A stretch of 64,000 bases of DNA from Prostheceraeus crozeri (lineage: Eukaryota; Platyhelminthes; Polycladida; Euryleptidae). Location: assembly GCA_907163375.1 (NCBI GenBank), contig CAJQUW010012972.1, forward strand, positions 62,001 to 126,000, in the 5' to 3' direction. The notes under the pieces were generated by a model that was given only the letters and a program-made list of their open reading frames with translations, did no database searches and was not told the DNA's origin. The translations under genes and the position numbers were made by a program. This document shows, piece by piece, positions 28,740 through 37,859 of this stretch (its first letter is position 1; the number at the start of each line of letters is the position of its first letter).

Positions 28740-29195
28740 TTAGAAGTTATGGCAGCGTCGTCGTTTAGCGCCTGATGAATGATTAGAGCCTCTGCGACGT
28801 TTGCGTGAATGCCTTTTGACTGAAGATCGCACCTTACCAGCTCCGCGATGTTTCCTTCTTCCTTTATTCATTCGTTTAGGCGATTTCTTTCCTTGAGTAA
28901 CACCAGCAATGGTCTGCTTCAATGTTTTTAAACCGCGTTCCTTCCCACGATTCAACAAACTGCTCTTAAAACTTCTACCTCTGGAAAGATCACTAGCAAC
29001 ATCACCAGCAAAGCCAACGGCATTACTTAAAACATTTCGTTTTAAAGATCTACCGACATTGGATATGAGAGGTGCTACAACAGATTTCAGTGCACCAAGT
29101 ATGCTACCTCCACGTTGGCGGCGAGCGCCGCTGTAAATTTGTCCTCCACTACTTACATAGGAGGGTCGTGAATAAAATGAGGCAGTTGGATTCAT
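28740..29195 (-). CDS. Polinton small basic structural-type protein
   Basis: A 151-residue frame with GGSILGALKSVVAPLISNVG (a Gly-rich amphipathic stretch like those in adenovirus core or membrane-active proteins) and a long Lys/Arg/Ser/Gly tail (KSPKRMNKGRRKHRGAGK). The product would bind nucleic acid or membranes. It directly precedes the capsid gene. The family assignment rests on composition and position only. Confidence 0.6.
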   Translation of the reverse strand: MNPTASFYSRPSYVSSGGQIYSGARRQRGGSILGALKSVVAPLISNVGRSLKRNVLSNAVGFAGDVASDLSRGRSFKSSLLNRGKERGLKTLKQTIAGVTQGKKSPKRMNKGRRKHRGAGKVRSSVKRHSRKRRRGSNHSSGAKRRRCHNF

Positions 29196-29236
29196 AGCTC
29201 AAACCCTAAACATTGTTAGTTACAACTTTGCATGAA

Positions 29237-30455
29237 TCACTGTCGATCACTTAGATGAAAGATGTCGGCACGACGCATCCAAGAGTTCATACTTGAAGGA
29301 TAACCAGTCCATTTAACAAGACACCATTCTTGACCTTGTCGTTTTTTACATCGAATGATTTTCTCTACCAAATATGTTTCACTTTCAGTGACTACCTCAA
29401 TCTCATCGCGGTAAAAGCTACCCACAATTTCTTCATTATCGTAATCTTTCAACTTGTAGGTGGTGGGAGAGTCTCTTTGATCAATCCTTGATACTGTAAA
29501 TACCTCCTCTGTCCAATTCGGAAGTTACCCTTTAGCAAAAACACTTCACTTTTGAGATACGAACTTTATCACCAATTTTCACATCACTTTTCACATGAGT
29601 GCGTTTACGTTGGAATGATTCGCGCACTTTATCTACATTGTCAGCATTTACATCTACTGGTCTGAGTCCAATAGAACGATGGATAGAGTGATTGTAGGCA
29701 TGGAGTGTATCTTGTAGAACCTTTGTCCAATTTTGTGTCAAGTTGGCAGTAAAATGTCGCCACAAGCGATTTTTTAATGTGCGATTAAAACGTTCAACGA
29801 GTGCAGCTTTATAAGCACTCTTTACACTAAACAACTCAATGTCATGCCTCTCAAATAATCTTCTCACATGCTGATTTTCAAACTCTTTTCCTTGATCACT
29901 CTGAATTCTTTTTGGAATGCGACCTTCTCGAAAAATTGTTTGGAATGCTTTTGCTACTCCTTTCCCTTCTTTAGTTTTTAAAGGTTGAGCCCACGCATAA
30001 CGCGAGAAAATATCAATGACGGTTAAAATAAAATTATTGCCCGAGTTATGTTTTGAAATGGAGGCAACATCACACAAATCTGCTTGCCACTGTTCATCGA
30101 TGTCATGAACAATATAATGGCGGGTGTGGTACTTCTTTTTCGCTTGTTTGTGGAGTGTATAGGTAGCCTGACCCTTTAACCATCGTTTCACTTGTGATTG
30201 TGGAAGACCACTCGCTTTTGATAATTTCTTGATCGATGCAAATCCTGCCGGATGTTTTACATCATAACAGATTGACTTCAAACGCTCAGTCGATGACGAC
30301 TGACTCTTTTTCCTCCTTCTCATCTTTTTGCTTTCTTGCCTTTCTACATTTACAACAACTGCAGCATTTAGCTTCAGCGGTTTTGCGATCGTGTTCACAT
30401 TGCTTAGGAGTTTCATTGTGAGAGCTGGCGCAGGAGGTGCAAGTGACAACGACAC
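29237..30455 (-). CDS. Polinton integrase with C-terminal chromodomain
   Basis: The core frame (29532..30455) has a basic N-terminus, a helix-turn-helix-like part (LSKASGLPQSQVKRWLKGQA) and the retroviral-type integrase core: WQADLCDVAS with the first Asp, RIQSDQGKEFEN with the second, and KAALVERFNRTLKNRLW with the Glu. Downstream at 29237..29452 a chromodomain reads YLVEKIIRCKKRQGQEWCLV and KWTGYPSSMNSW. Polinton integrases carry such a chromodomain, which may guide insertion to marked chromatin. The chromodomain lies in a separate open stretch, so the region may have about one break. The N-terminal start is not settled. Confidence 0.85.
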
Positions 30456-30501
30456 TCACCTCTGGCGGCTCATTACATGGCAAGCAACACATCTGCTTCA
30501 T
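30286..30501 (-). CDS. Cys-rich overlapping frame upstream of the integrase
   Basis: This frame begins with MKQMCCLPCNEPPE, continues with VVTCTSCASSHNE and CCSCCKCRKARKQ, and ends in a charged tail. It overlaps the integrase N-terminus in another frame. The Cys pairs could form a zinc ribbon, but the overlap makes it equally likely to be a shadow. I do not recognise it. Confidence 0.3.
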   Translation of the reverse strand: MKQMCCLPCNEPPEVSVVVTCTSCASSHNETPKQCEHDRKTAEAKCCSCCKCRKARKQKDEKEEKESVVID

Positions 30502-30502
30502 A

Positions 30503-31195
30503 TTAATAGTCTGAGAACATGTATTTCTTGGGAGGAGCTGTTTTACGTTTTCCTTTTACTAGTTTTAGTGGTGGTGTAGATCTACGTCGAGTTCTTCCTC
30601 TTGTTTGCTTAGTGAGTGTGGGAGGGGATGTAGCAGGTGACGTCTTAAACCAATTTGTAGGCATTTTCATCGTCTGAAGCATTGGAGCAGTAGCCACTGT
30701 TGAATCAAGTTCTTTCAATGTCTCATTATTCAAAGCAAATTTTGGTACATTATGGTTTTTCAATAGTTTAAGAAAGTATGTCCAACCAGGTGGAACATAG
30801 CCCTGACGGCGCTTTCTACGTGTCGCATACTGAATCAAGTCTTCATAACGTGAAGCATCAATCACCTTATTTTCATCTGTAATGATTTCTCCTCTATCAT
30901 TTACATTGAGATGGGGTTCAATACTATTGAAAAGAGATATGGCATGTGCGCGAGATGCTAAAGGTGTAGCAGTCGATACAGAGTCACGCATCTTATTCTT
31001 CAAGTTTTTCAATTGCTCAACAGTTTCCGATTGTAATAATACAGCACGATGTGGATCTTTGATGTGAACATTTTGCTGATAATCTATTTCTTTCCTATAC
31101 ATTTGATTTGCAAGAGGTTGCTTTACTTGCTGCATGGCAGTCAATTGTACATATTCATCCTGAGGAATAACAATCATGCGAGAATAAGAACTCAT
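30503..31195 (-). CDS. Polinton conserved structural-type protein, ~230 aa
   Basis: The frame reads MSSYSRMIVIPQDEYVQLTA at the start, has a predicted helical middle with IQYATRRKRRQGYVPPGW, and ends in a Thr/Pro/Arg/Lys-rich tail. Proteins with this layout, a RRKRR segment followed by an aromatic patch, accompany the ATPase in many Polintons; the function is unknown to me. Its start overlaps the stop of the upstream ATPase frame by four bases. The frame looks whole. Confidence 0.6.
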   Translation of the reverse strand: MSSYSRMIVIPQDEYVQLTAMQQVKQPLANQMYRKEIDYQQNVHIKDPHRAVLLQSETVEQLKNLKNKMRDSVSTATPLASRAHAISLFNSIEPHLNVNDRGEIITDENKVIDASRYEDLIQYATRRKRRQGYVPPGWTYFLKLLKNHNVPKFALNNETLKELDSTVATAPMLQTMKMPTNWFKTSPATSPPTLTKQTRGRTRRRSTPPLKLVKGKRKTAPPKKYMFSDY

Positions 31196-31857
31196 AGTTT
31201 GTAGATAATCATGGGAGTTTTCAAAATATCACTTCGAAATCTAAATTCTTCCGGACACTCTTGCGTAAAGTCAATGAATAAGTAACCGTGTGGTTTTTCA
31301 GTAGCTGCTTGAAAAATTTCAATTAAGGCTTTTGATCCTCTTGGTGCAACTTGTCGAGCTAAAATTTCAAATTGACTTTTATCTCGCGGATTCTTGAAAA
31401 TAGCATAATAGTGTGTATTCAGGTTTCGTGTACGAGCTTCTTTTCCATCAGGAAACAAATTTTGTGTGATATAGATGATAAAGCACCTTTTATGATGTGC
31501 TGCGCGAGTGAACATATCTGTAACATCTTTTGAATTCTTACTTTCTTTTAATAAATCATCCAATACAACAACATCATTAGACTGAAGTTTAGCCACTGCA
31601 ATAATTCCTCCATGTCGAATAAAGTTGCGACTTTGCAATTCCTGAAACAGCGACGGTTGATAAATACCATAACACCAAATCACTCGATTGATAGGTTCCT
31701 TAAACAACTCCCTTCTTTTATCCAATAAATTCAGCGTGAAAACAGTTTTACCTGCATGAGATGGACCTGATACAGTCAGAACTTTATCACATTGAAGTCT
31801 GAAATCCATTATAATACTTTGAGATTCAACATTTGCATAATTAACGTCTAGAGCCAA
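31192..31857 (-). CDS. Polinton FtsK/HerA-type packaging ATPase
   Basis: A 221-residue frame with Walker A GPSHAGKTVFTLNLL near residue 31, Walker B DVVVLDDLL near 94 and a sensor-like CFIIYITQNLF near 125. This matches the small genome-packaging ATPase of Polintons and related viruses. It overlaps both neighbours by a few bases, as in compact virus-like gene blocks. The frame looks whole with motifs intact. Confidence 0.9.
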   Translation of the reverse strand: MALDVNYANVESQSIIMDFRLQCDKVLTVSGPSHAGKTVFTLNLLDKRRELFKEPINRVIWCYGIYQPSLFQELQSRNFIRHGGIIAVAKLQSNDVVVLDDLLKESKNSKDVTDMFTRAAHHKRCFIIYITQNLFPDGKEARTRNLNTHYYAIFKNPRDKSQFEILARQVAPRGSKALIEIFQAATEKPHGYLFIDFTQECPEEFRFRSDILKTPMIIYKL

Positions 31858-32191
31858 AGATATTACCCAATACGTTGCCCACGATAGGAGCTAGCATCGG
31901 TAGTAACGCTGGAAGGAGACCACCCTTTTGTGTTAGAGTTTCCCTCTTTCTTTGAAGGGTGACTTTAGGATTGGAGATGAAACGCAATTTCGTAGCATAT
32001 CGCTTAAGTAACTTTCGTTGTTTTGGTGCTAATTTCTTCGTCCTCAACTTTCTCACATGAGAAATAATTTCACGAATGAATTTATCGTTAGCATGTCGTA
32101 TAGCATTGTATCGCTGATTTGCTTTCATTCGTCGGAGAGCTTGAATGGCTGAAGAAAACTTTGAAGACTTTTGACTTTTACGTTTCGCCAT
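31841..32191 (-). CDS. Polinton small basic protein with hydrophobic tail
   Basis: A 116-residue frame starting MAKRKSQKSSKFSSAIQALR, strongly basic, with RKLLKRYATKLRFI and a C-terminal GGLLPALLPMLAPIVGNVLG. The Gly/Leu/Pro hydrophobic tail resembles the membrane-active or core-type small proteins common in Polintons and adintovirus-like elements. It overlaps the ATPase frame by 17 bases. Confidence 0.6.
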   Translation of the reverse strand: MAKRKSQKSSKFSSAIQALRRMKANQRYNAIRHANDKFIREIISHVRKLRTKKLAPKQRKLLKRYATKLRFISNPKVTLQRKRETLTQKGGLLPALLPMLAPIVGNVLGNIFGSRR

Positions 32192-32243
32192 TTTCCGTGT
32201 TAGTCTTTGCTAAAAACCTGTCTTTACCACATTTGCATAGGTA

Positions 32244-32573
32244 CTAACTATTGCGACATAAGTGACACTCGAAATGAGCAATATCACAGTGGTTACATTT
32301 GCAAAGTTGAATGCAATTACGTATGAAACAGCGTTGACAAAAAGCATGCTTACATCTCTTGAAGATGCGCTTTTCATTTCCATCCTTTCGGTTACATACA
32401 TCGCAATACATAGTTTCACCGTTACTGATGTCTATAGCAAGTCTTTTTGAAGATATGAATTTGCTAGCCTTCTCTAAATAATAGACGCATGTACAGAAGG
32501 AATATACTTCGAGAGTGAGCAGACATAGCTCGAAAACCAGTTGTGCTACAATCAAGTACCACTGCATTTTCAA
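32244..32573 (-). CDS. Polinton membrane-anchored RING-like protein
   Basis: A 109-residue frame with an N-terminal hydrophobic segment (YLIVAQLVFELCLLTLEVYS) and a Cys/His-rich C-terminus: CDVCNRKDG, RCKHAFCQRC, and CKCNHCDIAHFECHLC. The spacing resembles a RING or related cross-brace finger. RING proteins in virus-like elements can act as ubiquitin ligases, but that role here is inference. Confidence 0.5.
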   Translation of the reverse strand: MKMQWYLIVAQLVFELCLLTLEVYSFCTCVYYLEKASKFISSKRLAIDISNGETMYCDVCNRKDGNEKRIFKRCKHAFCQRCFIRNCIQLCKCNHCDIAHFECHLCRNS

Positions 32574-32980
32574 TTTTTCTTTATAGAAAGTTGAATGTGA
32601 ATATCTGAAATCGCTTCAATCACTAGACTGCTGCCATGATGGTTAAATGCGTTAAGACGTTCAGTAATTTTTATCATATGTCTTTTAAAAAATTCTTCGG
32701 GGTGATCTACCACTTCCATTGAATAAGAAGCAAAATGGAAAGAGCGACTTTCCACCTCTTCCTTTCCAAAATGACTAAACTTAATTTTCGCAACTAATCG
32801 CGCCATGACAATGCTATCAGAGAATGTATTCATTAACTCTAGAAATAGAGTGCTAGCATCATCGACCGCTGCTTCGATGTCGGTCTCATCTTTATGAAAA
32901 TTTATCACATAATCTTGAACAGCTCTTTTTAAACTTTGCCTATGAAAATGTAATGTTCCGCAGTCGTTTGAGAAAGACAT
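32570..32980 (-). CDS. Polinton hypothetical protein, ~136 aa
   Basis: The frame reads MSFSNDCGTLHFHRQSLKRA and ends RLNAFNHHGSSLVIEAISDI. The closing pattern (helix, Gly-Ser, hydrophobic, then alternating residues) recalls the region found at the N-terminus of Polinton polymerase proteins, yet no polymerase follows. It could be a free-standing relative of that module. Its end overlaps the RING-like gene by four bases. Confidence 0.4.
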   Translation of the reverse strand: MSFSNDCGTLHFHRQSLKRAVQDYVINFHKDETDIEAAVDDASTLFLELMNTFSDSIVMARLVAKIKFSHFGKEEVESRSFHFASYSMEVVDHPEEFFKRHMIKITERLNAFNHHGSSLVIEAISDIHIQLSIKKN

Positions 32981-33064
32981 GATCGCTCTTTATCTAACCC
33001 ATCTATTGCATGAAAACAACTCTTCTCATAGTAACATTTATTGAATAACGGTAACAAGCATGCA

Positions 33065-33588
33065 TTATAAATCATTGGTTTGAAACAGATAAAATAGATA
33101 CAGCTGGTAACTATCATACAGCGAGCAATGATGACCATACAGGACTTTGGCAGTGTTGAGGTAAGGAGGAAAGAAGCATTGGTTATGAACGTAGCTACTA
33201 CAACGAACAGACAAAATAGGAACACACAAATCCTTAAAACGTTTCGTGACTTCATGGTAGTGTTGATTCACTCTACTATCCCAAGGTGGGAGCAAAATGT
33301 CATCAATGATTAGATTGTGAAATACTTTCCTCTCCTTACCAGGATTATTACAAAAGATGCGTATAACATTCAAAGCAGCTAACCATCGTCAATAAGAAGA
33401 GCACTCTCACAAGAAAAGCCATAGTCTTGCAAATATTTCAGATTAAGTCCATGAATGTGTTTTCTCGCCCATTGATCAACATTGGGATCGCAGTTGGCAT
33501 GTTGATGATAGACACTAACAATCTGATATGTCCAATTGTTCATAGCAATAGCACTGAGCTCCTGTACAGGTTCACCCTCACAATCCAT
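33065..33588 (-). pseudogene. DEDD exonuclease-like region in the Polinton, broken
   Basis: The first part reads MDCEGEPVQELSAIAM, VSVYHQHANCDP and RKHIHGLNLKYLQDYGFS, matching the Asp-x-Glu motif and the following HG helix of DEDD-type 3'-5' exonucleases. The second part has LPPWDSRVNQHYHEVTKRF, LSVRCSSYVHNQCF and GHHCSLYDSYQLYLF, the last with an Asp in a helix as expected near the active site. Coding is interrupted about once. Such a gene is not among the standard Polinton set known to me, so it deserves attention. Confidence 0.55.
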
Positions 33589-33640
33589 AAAAATGATGAT
33601 AGAAGCCTAAAACGGAAATTTACACATCTAAGGAAACGTT

Positions 33641-33889
33641 CTATAACATATTACAAAATGAAGAATTACATCGATGCTTTTCACGACAAAATACACAAAT
33701 GATATGATGGCAACGAAGAAGTAAAATGTATCTAATAAGACCACGTCTACGACACTCAAAGCACATAAGCGAATTGTCATAGGGTAGAGTTAGGAAAGGA
33801 CTAGTAATTCTCCTTCTTTGATTTGCGTTTTGAGGCAGCATTCTTGTCCGACTTGCGCTTCGTACCACTGCTGTTAAGGATTTGATCAA
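33641..33889 (-). CDS. Polinton small RING-like zinc protein
   Basis: The frame has CFECRRRG, LLLRCHHIICVFCREKHRC and a final CNSSFC, a Cys/His layout similar to a RING finger in a short protein. Its N-terminal part overlaps the upstream gene, so the true start is likely near the Met at the beginning of LMCFECRRR. Its role is unknown. Confidence 0.45.
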   Translation of the reverse strand: MIKSLTAVVRSASRTRMLPQNANQRRRITSPFLTLPYDNSLMCFECRRRGLIRYILLLRCHHIICVFCREKHRCNSSFCNML

Positions 33890-34575
33890 TTATGTCGTCC
33901 ACGTTGGGTGGTTTTGGAATATATAGGATGGATTCCATATGCATGGAGAGCACGGCTATTTTATTATCCTTGTGCCGACCATAATATAGCCCATTCACTT
34001 TGAAAAGGATATCCCAAGTACCTTCTCCGAGCTCGTCGCATGTGATGGGTGTTGAATGATCTCCCTCCTTCTTATAGTAAGTGCACCAATGTGATACCGG
34101 TAGGCAGATGTGATTACCATCCCAAATCTTTCTATAGGGAGTATCCTTGTCATCTCTCGCCTTCCACTCTTGAGCAAGAGGAGTAGGAATGTCCATATTT
34201 AATGTCACGTACTCCTCAATAATATCAAGTTGGTGGCGAATGTACGGACTCACGGGGATCAGTATGTAGTCCCCATACTGATTGTGCATTATCTTGACAT
34301 CCGTGGAAGGGAGCATTCCCGTTTTGAGTACTACGCTATGATCGTCATAACGCAAGACTTGTTTAAATTTACGCTGTAGCGGTGTAGGATTATGCACCTT
34401 GGATGTTTCTTCCACTGGCCTCAGTTGTAGATGATCTGATCGTAGCGAACCTTGTAACGTTTGACCGCCATTTTGTCCTACTAGTGCAGCAGATGGAGTA
34501 GATGCCTGAAAATGAAAAAGATTGTATTAAGTTTACGTTCAAGGGAGGAGAGGGAGGGAAGTAGCGACTTACCAT
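33801..34575 (-). CDS. First Polinton gene, unknown ~230-aa protein with a short intron after ATG
   Basis: The main frame (33801..34505) encodes a protein with LRYDDHSVVLKTGMLPSTDV, WDGNHICLPVSHWCTYYKK, LGEGTWDILFKVNGLYYG and a Lys/Ser-rich tail (GTKRKSDKNAASKRKSKKEN) that could be a nuclear signal. Upstream on the minus strand an ATG at 34573..34575 is followed at once by GTAAGT, and a pyrimidine-rich TTTTTCATTTTCAG ends at 34506, so a 67-base intron just after the start codon fits. The frame is open from that acceptor onward. A TATA-like TATATGAATAG lies about 100 bases further upstream. I do not recognise the fold. Confidence 0.55.
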
Positions 34576-34994
34576 TTTAGTTGGATAATAGAATAGAGAG
34601 AGAGAGAGAAAATGTGCGCCCGTCACTCGTGCGATTCAACGATGGAATGATTCTCACTGTGGAAGGGTCGCTATTCATATAGAAATGCTTGATTCTCATT
34701 GGATGATGATCCTCATTGGACAATAACATCAAGCTAATTCCAAATCTGGCCTCCGTTTACCAATCCGAGCCTTCGTTCGCCCGCTGGAGCTGTTTCTTGG
34801 GAAATTCTAACTCTGTCGTTTTTTCACCAATCTCCCAAATCTTGAATGGCGTCTCACATTTAAACGAAGACAGATATGAACAAGCCGTTTCTTTCAGTGA
34901 ATTTGTTTCACTCTTAGCTTTCAAACGAGCTATTGCACGACTTTCTACGATCACTAGAAGCAAAATTGGAAGTTTGGTGCCGGGGGGGACGTCA

Positions 34995-35806
34995 GTGAAA
35001 TTTGATGAAAAATGTTTTGGTAAAGGTCCCAGGTCAAAATGCCACACTTTGGAAAATTTTCAAAATTTTGACCATACAAAGTCACTCTGACACTTAGGAT
35101 TTTTTCAGGTGAGCTCCGACCTAAAATCTTGTAACAGCTCTAACTTTTGAACGGCTGGTCCGATTGACTCGCAACAAAAAATGTCACGGAGCAGTTGTTT
35201 CTCCTCTTTCAAACGAGTAGCTGTAAGACAAAATCCGTCCACTAGAACCAAAGTTATAAGATCGCTGTCGGGGGGGGGGTCAGTGAAATTTGATGAAAAA
35301 TGTTTTGGTAAAGGTCCCAGGTCGAAATGCCACACTTTGGAAAATTTTCAAAATTTTGACCATACAAAGCCACTCTGACACTTAGGATTTTTTCAGGTGA
35401 GCTACGACATTCCACCCTCCCAACCTGGCCGGCACACCACGCCAACCTGGAGAGCGCAGCACAAACCACCGCTCGCTACGTCGGCCGGCCAGAGGGGGGG
35501 ACGTCAGACTCGAAGCAACACGACGGCTCACCACGACCGACTCGACTGACAGGAGGGGGGGGACGTCAGACTCGAAGCAACACGACGGCTCACCACGACC
35601 GACTCGACTGACAGGAGGGGGGGGGACGTCAGACTCGAAGCAACACGACGGCTCACCACGACCGACTCGGCTGACAGGAGGGGGGGGACGTCAGACTCGA
35701 AGCAACACGACGGCTCACCACGACCGACTCGACTGACAGGAGGGGGGGGGACGTCAGCGACGGCGGCCATCTTGCGCGGTCCAGTGGTGGTGTTTTACTT
35801 ACTACT
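34995..35806 (-). repeat. Polinton right inverted repeat
   Basis: Reverse complement of 24353..25165 with few differences, including the doubled block, the G-run and about four copies of the 61-bp GC-rich unit (35490..35755). Confidence 0.9.
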
Positions 35807-35812
35807 TGTATT

Positions 35813-36411
35813 ATTGATATTCTGCAAATATCCCCTGTCGGAATCAAAAGTTCGGTTCCTATGGAAGATGTGTTGCAAAATTCCTGAAGCAGCTAGGGAA
35901 GCGCCTCAGAAAATCGACGATGGAGGTCCTATCTCCATCAAAGGATCAGCACGGCAGTTCAAGTGGGAAATGCGAATTGCATTTTGAACTGCATTGTTAG
36001 AGGCCCCACTTTGTCGCTTCTTGAGAGGCTGTAGTGACTCTTAAATGTTGTTTGTTTGACTTCATACTTCTCTTTCTTTTAAGGATGCTATCTGCCTGTA
36101 ATAAATTCAGCAAATTGTAATGACCACGTGCTGCTTGCCGAGAGTTAACATTGATGAGAGGCAGGCGTGAATGTTGATGACTTTGTAAATTTAATTCCTC
36201 TGTGGGCGGCGTGTTTTCTGAAGAGTGCTCGAGTGGACACGTGCATGCACGCTTTCGGTGGATGTTAATGATCTCTGGTTAATTACTTTGTACAGAAGAA
36301 AACGGCAATGTAAAGGAGATAATAATATAAATCTCTCTGATTCTTGACCGTGTTCTACGCTAGCATTTTTGGCTCGTAGGGTAATCCCGAAATACTCATG
36401 CCTACTGTCAC
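35813..36411 (+). repeat. Right piece of the BEL/Pao 3' LTR
   Basis: Continues the LTR that starts at 24326, beyond the Polinton and its target copy. The likely end is ...TACTGTCACA near 36411, where LINE-derived sequence takes over. AATAATATAAATCTCTCTGA near 36322 may be the polyadenylation region. The right boundary is inferred. Confidence 0.5.
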
Positions 36412-36424
36412 ATTAATTAACGTA

Positions 36425-37413
36425 GCCTATTCGCTTTGCAGTTTGTAACTGTATTGAAACTAAGGAAGGCGATATCATCATGGAAAGCGACAAAATTCTG
36501 AAACGTTGGGAAGAGTACATCGGGGAGTTGTTTGCTGGGGAATGAGGTGAAGCTCCACCACAACCCAATACAAACGGAAATCTAATTCTCAAAGAGAAGA
36601 TCGTTTGTGCGCTAAGGAACATGTCTAAAGGACGAGCAGCAGGACCGGACGGAATCGTCGTAGAGATGCTTGATGCGATGGAAGAATTCGGTGTCGAGAA
36701 GATCACTCATTTGGCCAATCAGATCTATGAAGAAGGTCGTTTCCCCCAAGAGATGTGTAAGTCTGTCTTTATCACATTGCAGAAAAAGCCAGGTGTGACA
36801 AAATGCGACCAACGCCGTACGATCAGCCTCATGAGCCACCTAGCAAAGTTGATCCTTCGAGTTGTTCTGAAACGCTTGCGTGGGAGAACAGAGAGCGAGA
36901 TAGCAGAGGAACAGTATGGTTTTACAGCAGATAAAGGCACGCGAAATGCTATATTTGTGCTGAGAAGGTTGGCTGAAAGGTGTATCGAGGTGCAACGAGA
37001 TCTTTTCGTTTGTTTCGTAGACTATGTAAAGGCCTTCGACAAAGTACTACACGAGCCTTTGATGGCCCTACTTCTATCTCTTGATGCTGATGGGAAGGAC
37101 ATCGAATTAATAACGAACTTGTACTGGAATCAGCAGGCAGCAGTGAAGATAGATGGAGTTCTAAGCGATTACACTACTGTGGAAAGAGGTGTTCGACAGG
37201 GTTGTGTTCTGTCCCCTCACCTCTTCTCGTTATACACAGAGATAATCATGAGAAACGTTAAAGAAATGGATGGTGTTAGAGTTGGAGGTGACAATATGAA
37301 TAATTTGCGACACGCAGACGATATGGTGCTTCTTGCTGACACTGAGGAAAAACTACAGGCTAACGTCGATAAAGTGACAAACGAGGTGAACCAGGTGAAC
37401 GAGGTGAGGCCAT
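36425..37413 (+). pseudogene. RTE-like LINE reverse transcriptase, N-terminal and palm part
   Basis: The frame reads ILKRWEEYIGELFAGE, a stop, then ALRNMSKGRAAGPDGIVVEM, FITLQKKPG, TISLMSHLAKLILRVVLKRL, FVDYVKAFDKV, VERGVRQGCVLSPHLFSLY and LRHADDMVLLADTEEKL. This is a non-LTR reverse transcriptase of the type found in RTE-like and related elements; the catalytic box is HADD rather than YADD. Similarity stops abruptly near 37413. The part that should follow is found on the opposite strand at 37860..38545, see findings. The endonuclease is missing. Confidence 0.85.
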
Positions 37414-37859
37414 TTGGTTTTATCAAATGGCGGTGTGATATCCTAAATCAATCAGGTGTGTCGCAGAAATCGGGGTGTCATGGTTGACATCCACTTAACG
37501 GAATTGCTCGCGATGCAGGAGATATGTATTAGCGCTTTTGCTTATTAAAGACTCATTCACAGTTTGTATGTGACTTGCCTCGATAAAATGAGCGGTCGTT
37601 GATTATCTTTTGATCAAACCGTGATGAGATATGAAAGCTAGATGTGGAGAAAGGAGAGAAATGCGACCAGATCACTGTTTGAATGGGTCAGATAATCCCA
37701 TCAGTCTGTGTATGAAGCGTGCATGACAGGCCAGATGTTAATAGAGCAAGCTTATTGCCGCTTACCTAAAAGAATTAGAAATATTCCACATCTGTGAAAG
37801 CATTTGTGTGAGTGTCAATAAGTAAAAGCGTGAATTCCTGCAAAGCGAATCAATCAATC

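Larger units (their letters stand above)
24353..35806 (-). mobile_element. Polinton (Maverick), 11,454 bp, no polymerase gene seen
   Basis: TGTATT occurs on both sides (24347..24352 and 35807..35812), the 6-bp duplication typical of Polintons, and the ends begin AGTAGTAAGTAAAAC in inverted orientation. The inverted repeats are about 810 bp. Genes for a chromodomain integrase, an adenain-like cysteine protease, an FtsK/HerA-type ATPase, a double jelly-roll capsid protein and about nine smaller proteins all lie on the minus strand, closely packed or overlapping. It is shorter than the usual 15-20 kb and I see no protein-primed DNA polymerase B. It is mostly whole in its reading frames but has about two or three breaks. 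The near-identical ends suggest a fairly recent insertion. Confidence 0.93.
21850..36411 (+). mobile_element. BEL/Pao LTR retrotransposon fossil, 5'-truncated and nested
   Basis: The plus strand carries the 3' part of a BEL/Pao polyprotein. The integrase zinc region is near 21900..22090 (ILLPSSHPIVDKFIHFEH, ISKCTTCKRYSSKPA), the integrase core and the C-terminal BEL-specific domain at 23191..24149, then a purine-rich tract and an LTR beginning TGTTAG at 24326. It is interrupted by a 1,087-bp hAT-type element and, within the LTR, by the Polinton. The LTR resumes at 35813 and probably ends near 36411. The gag, protease and reverse transcriptase parts and the 5' LTR are missing. It is broken, with several interruptions of coding, and is older than the two insertions it carries. 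Confidence 0.85.

Noticed and set aside
32929-33255. Minus-strand hydrophobic frame overlapping the exonuclease-like region
   Set aside because: It overlaps better-supported frames and its hydrophobic look follows from their complement and composition.
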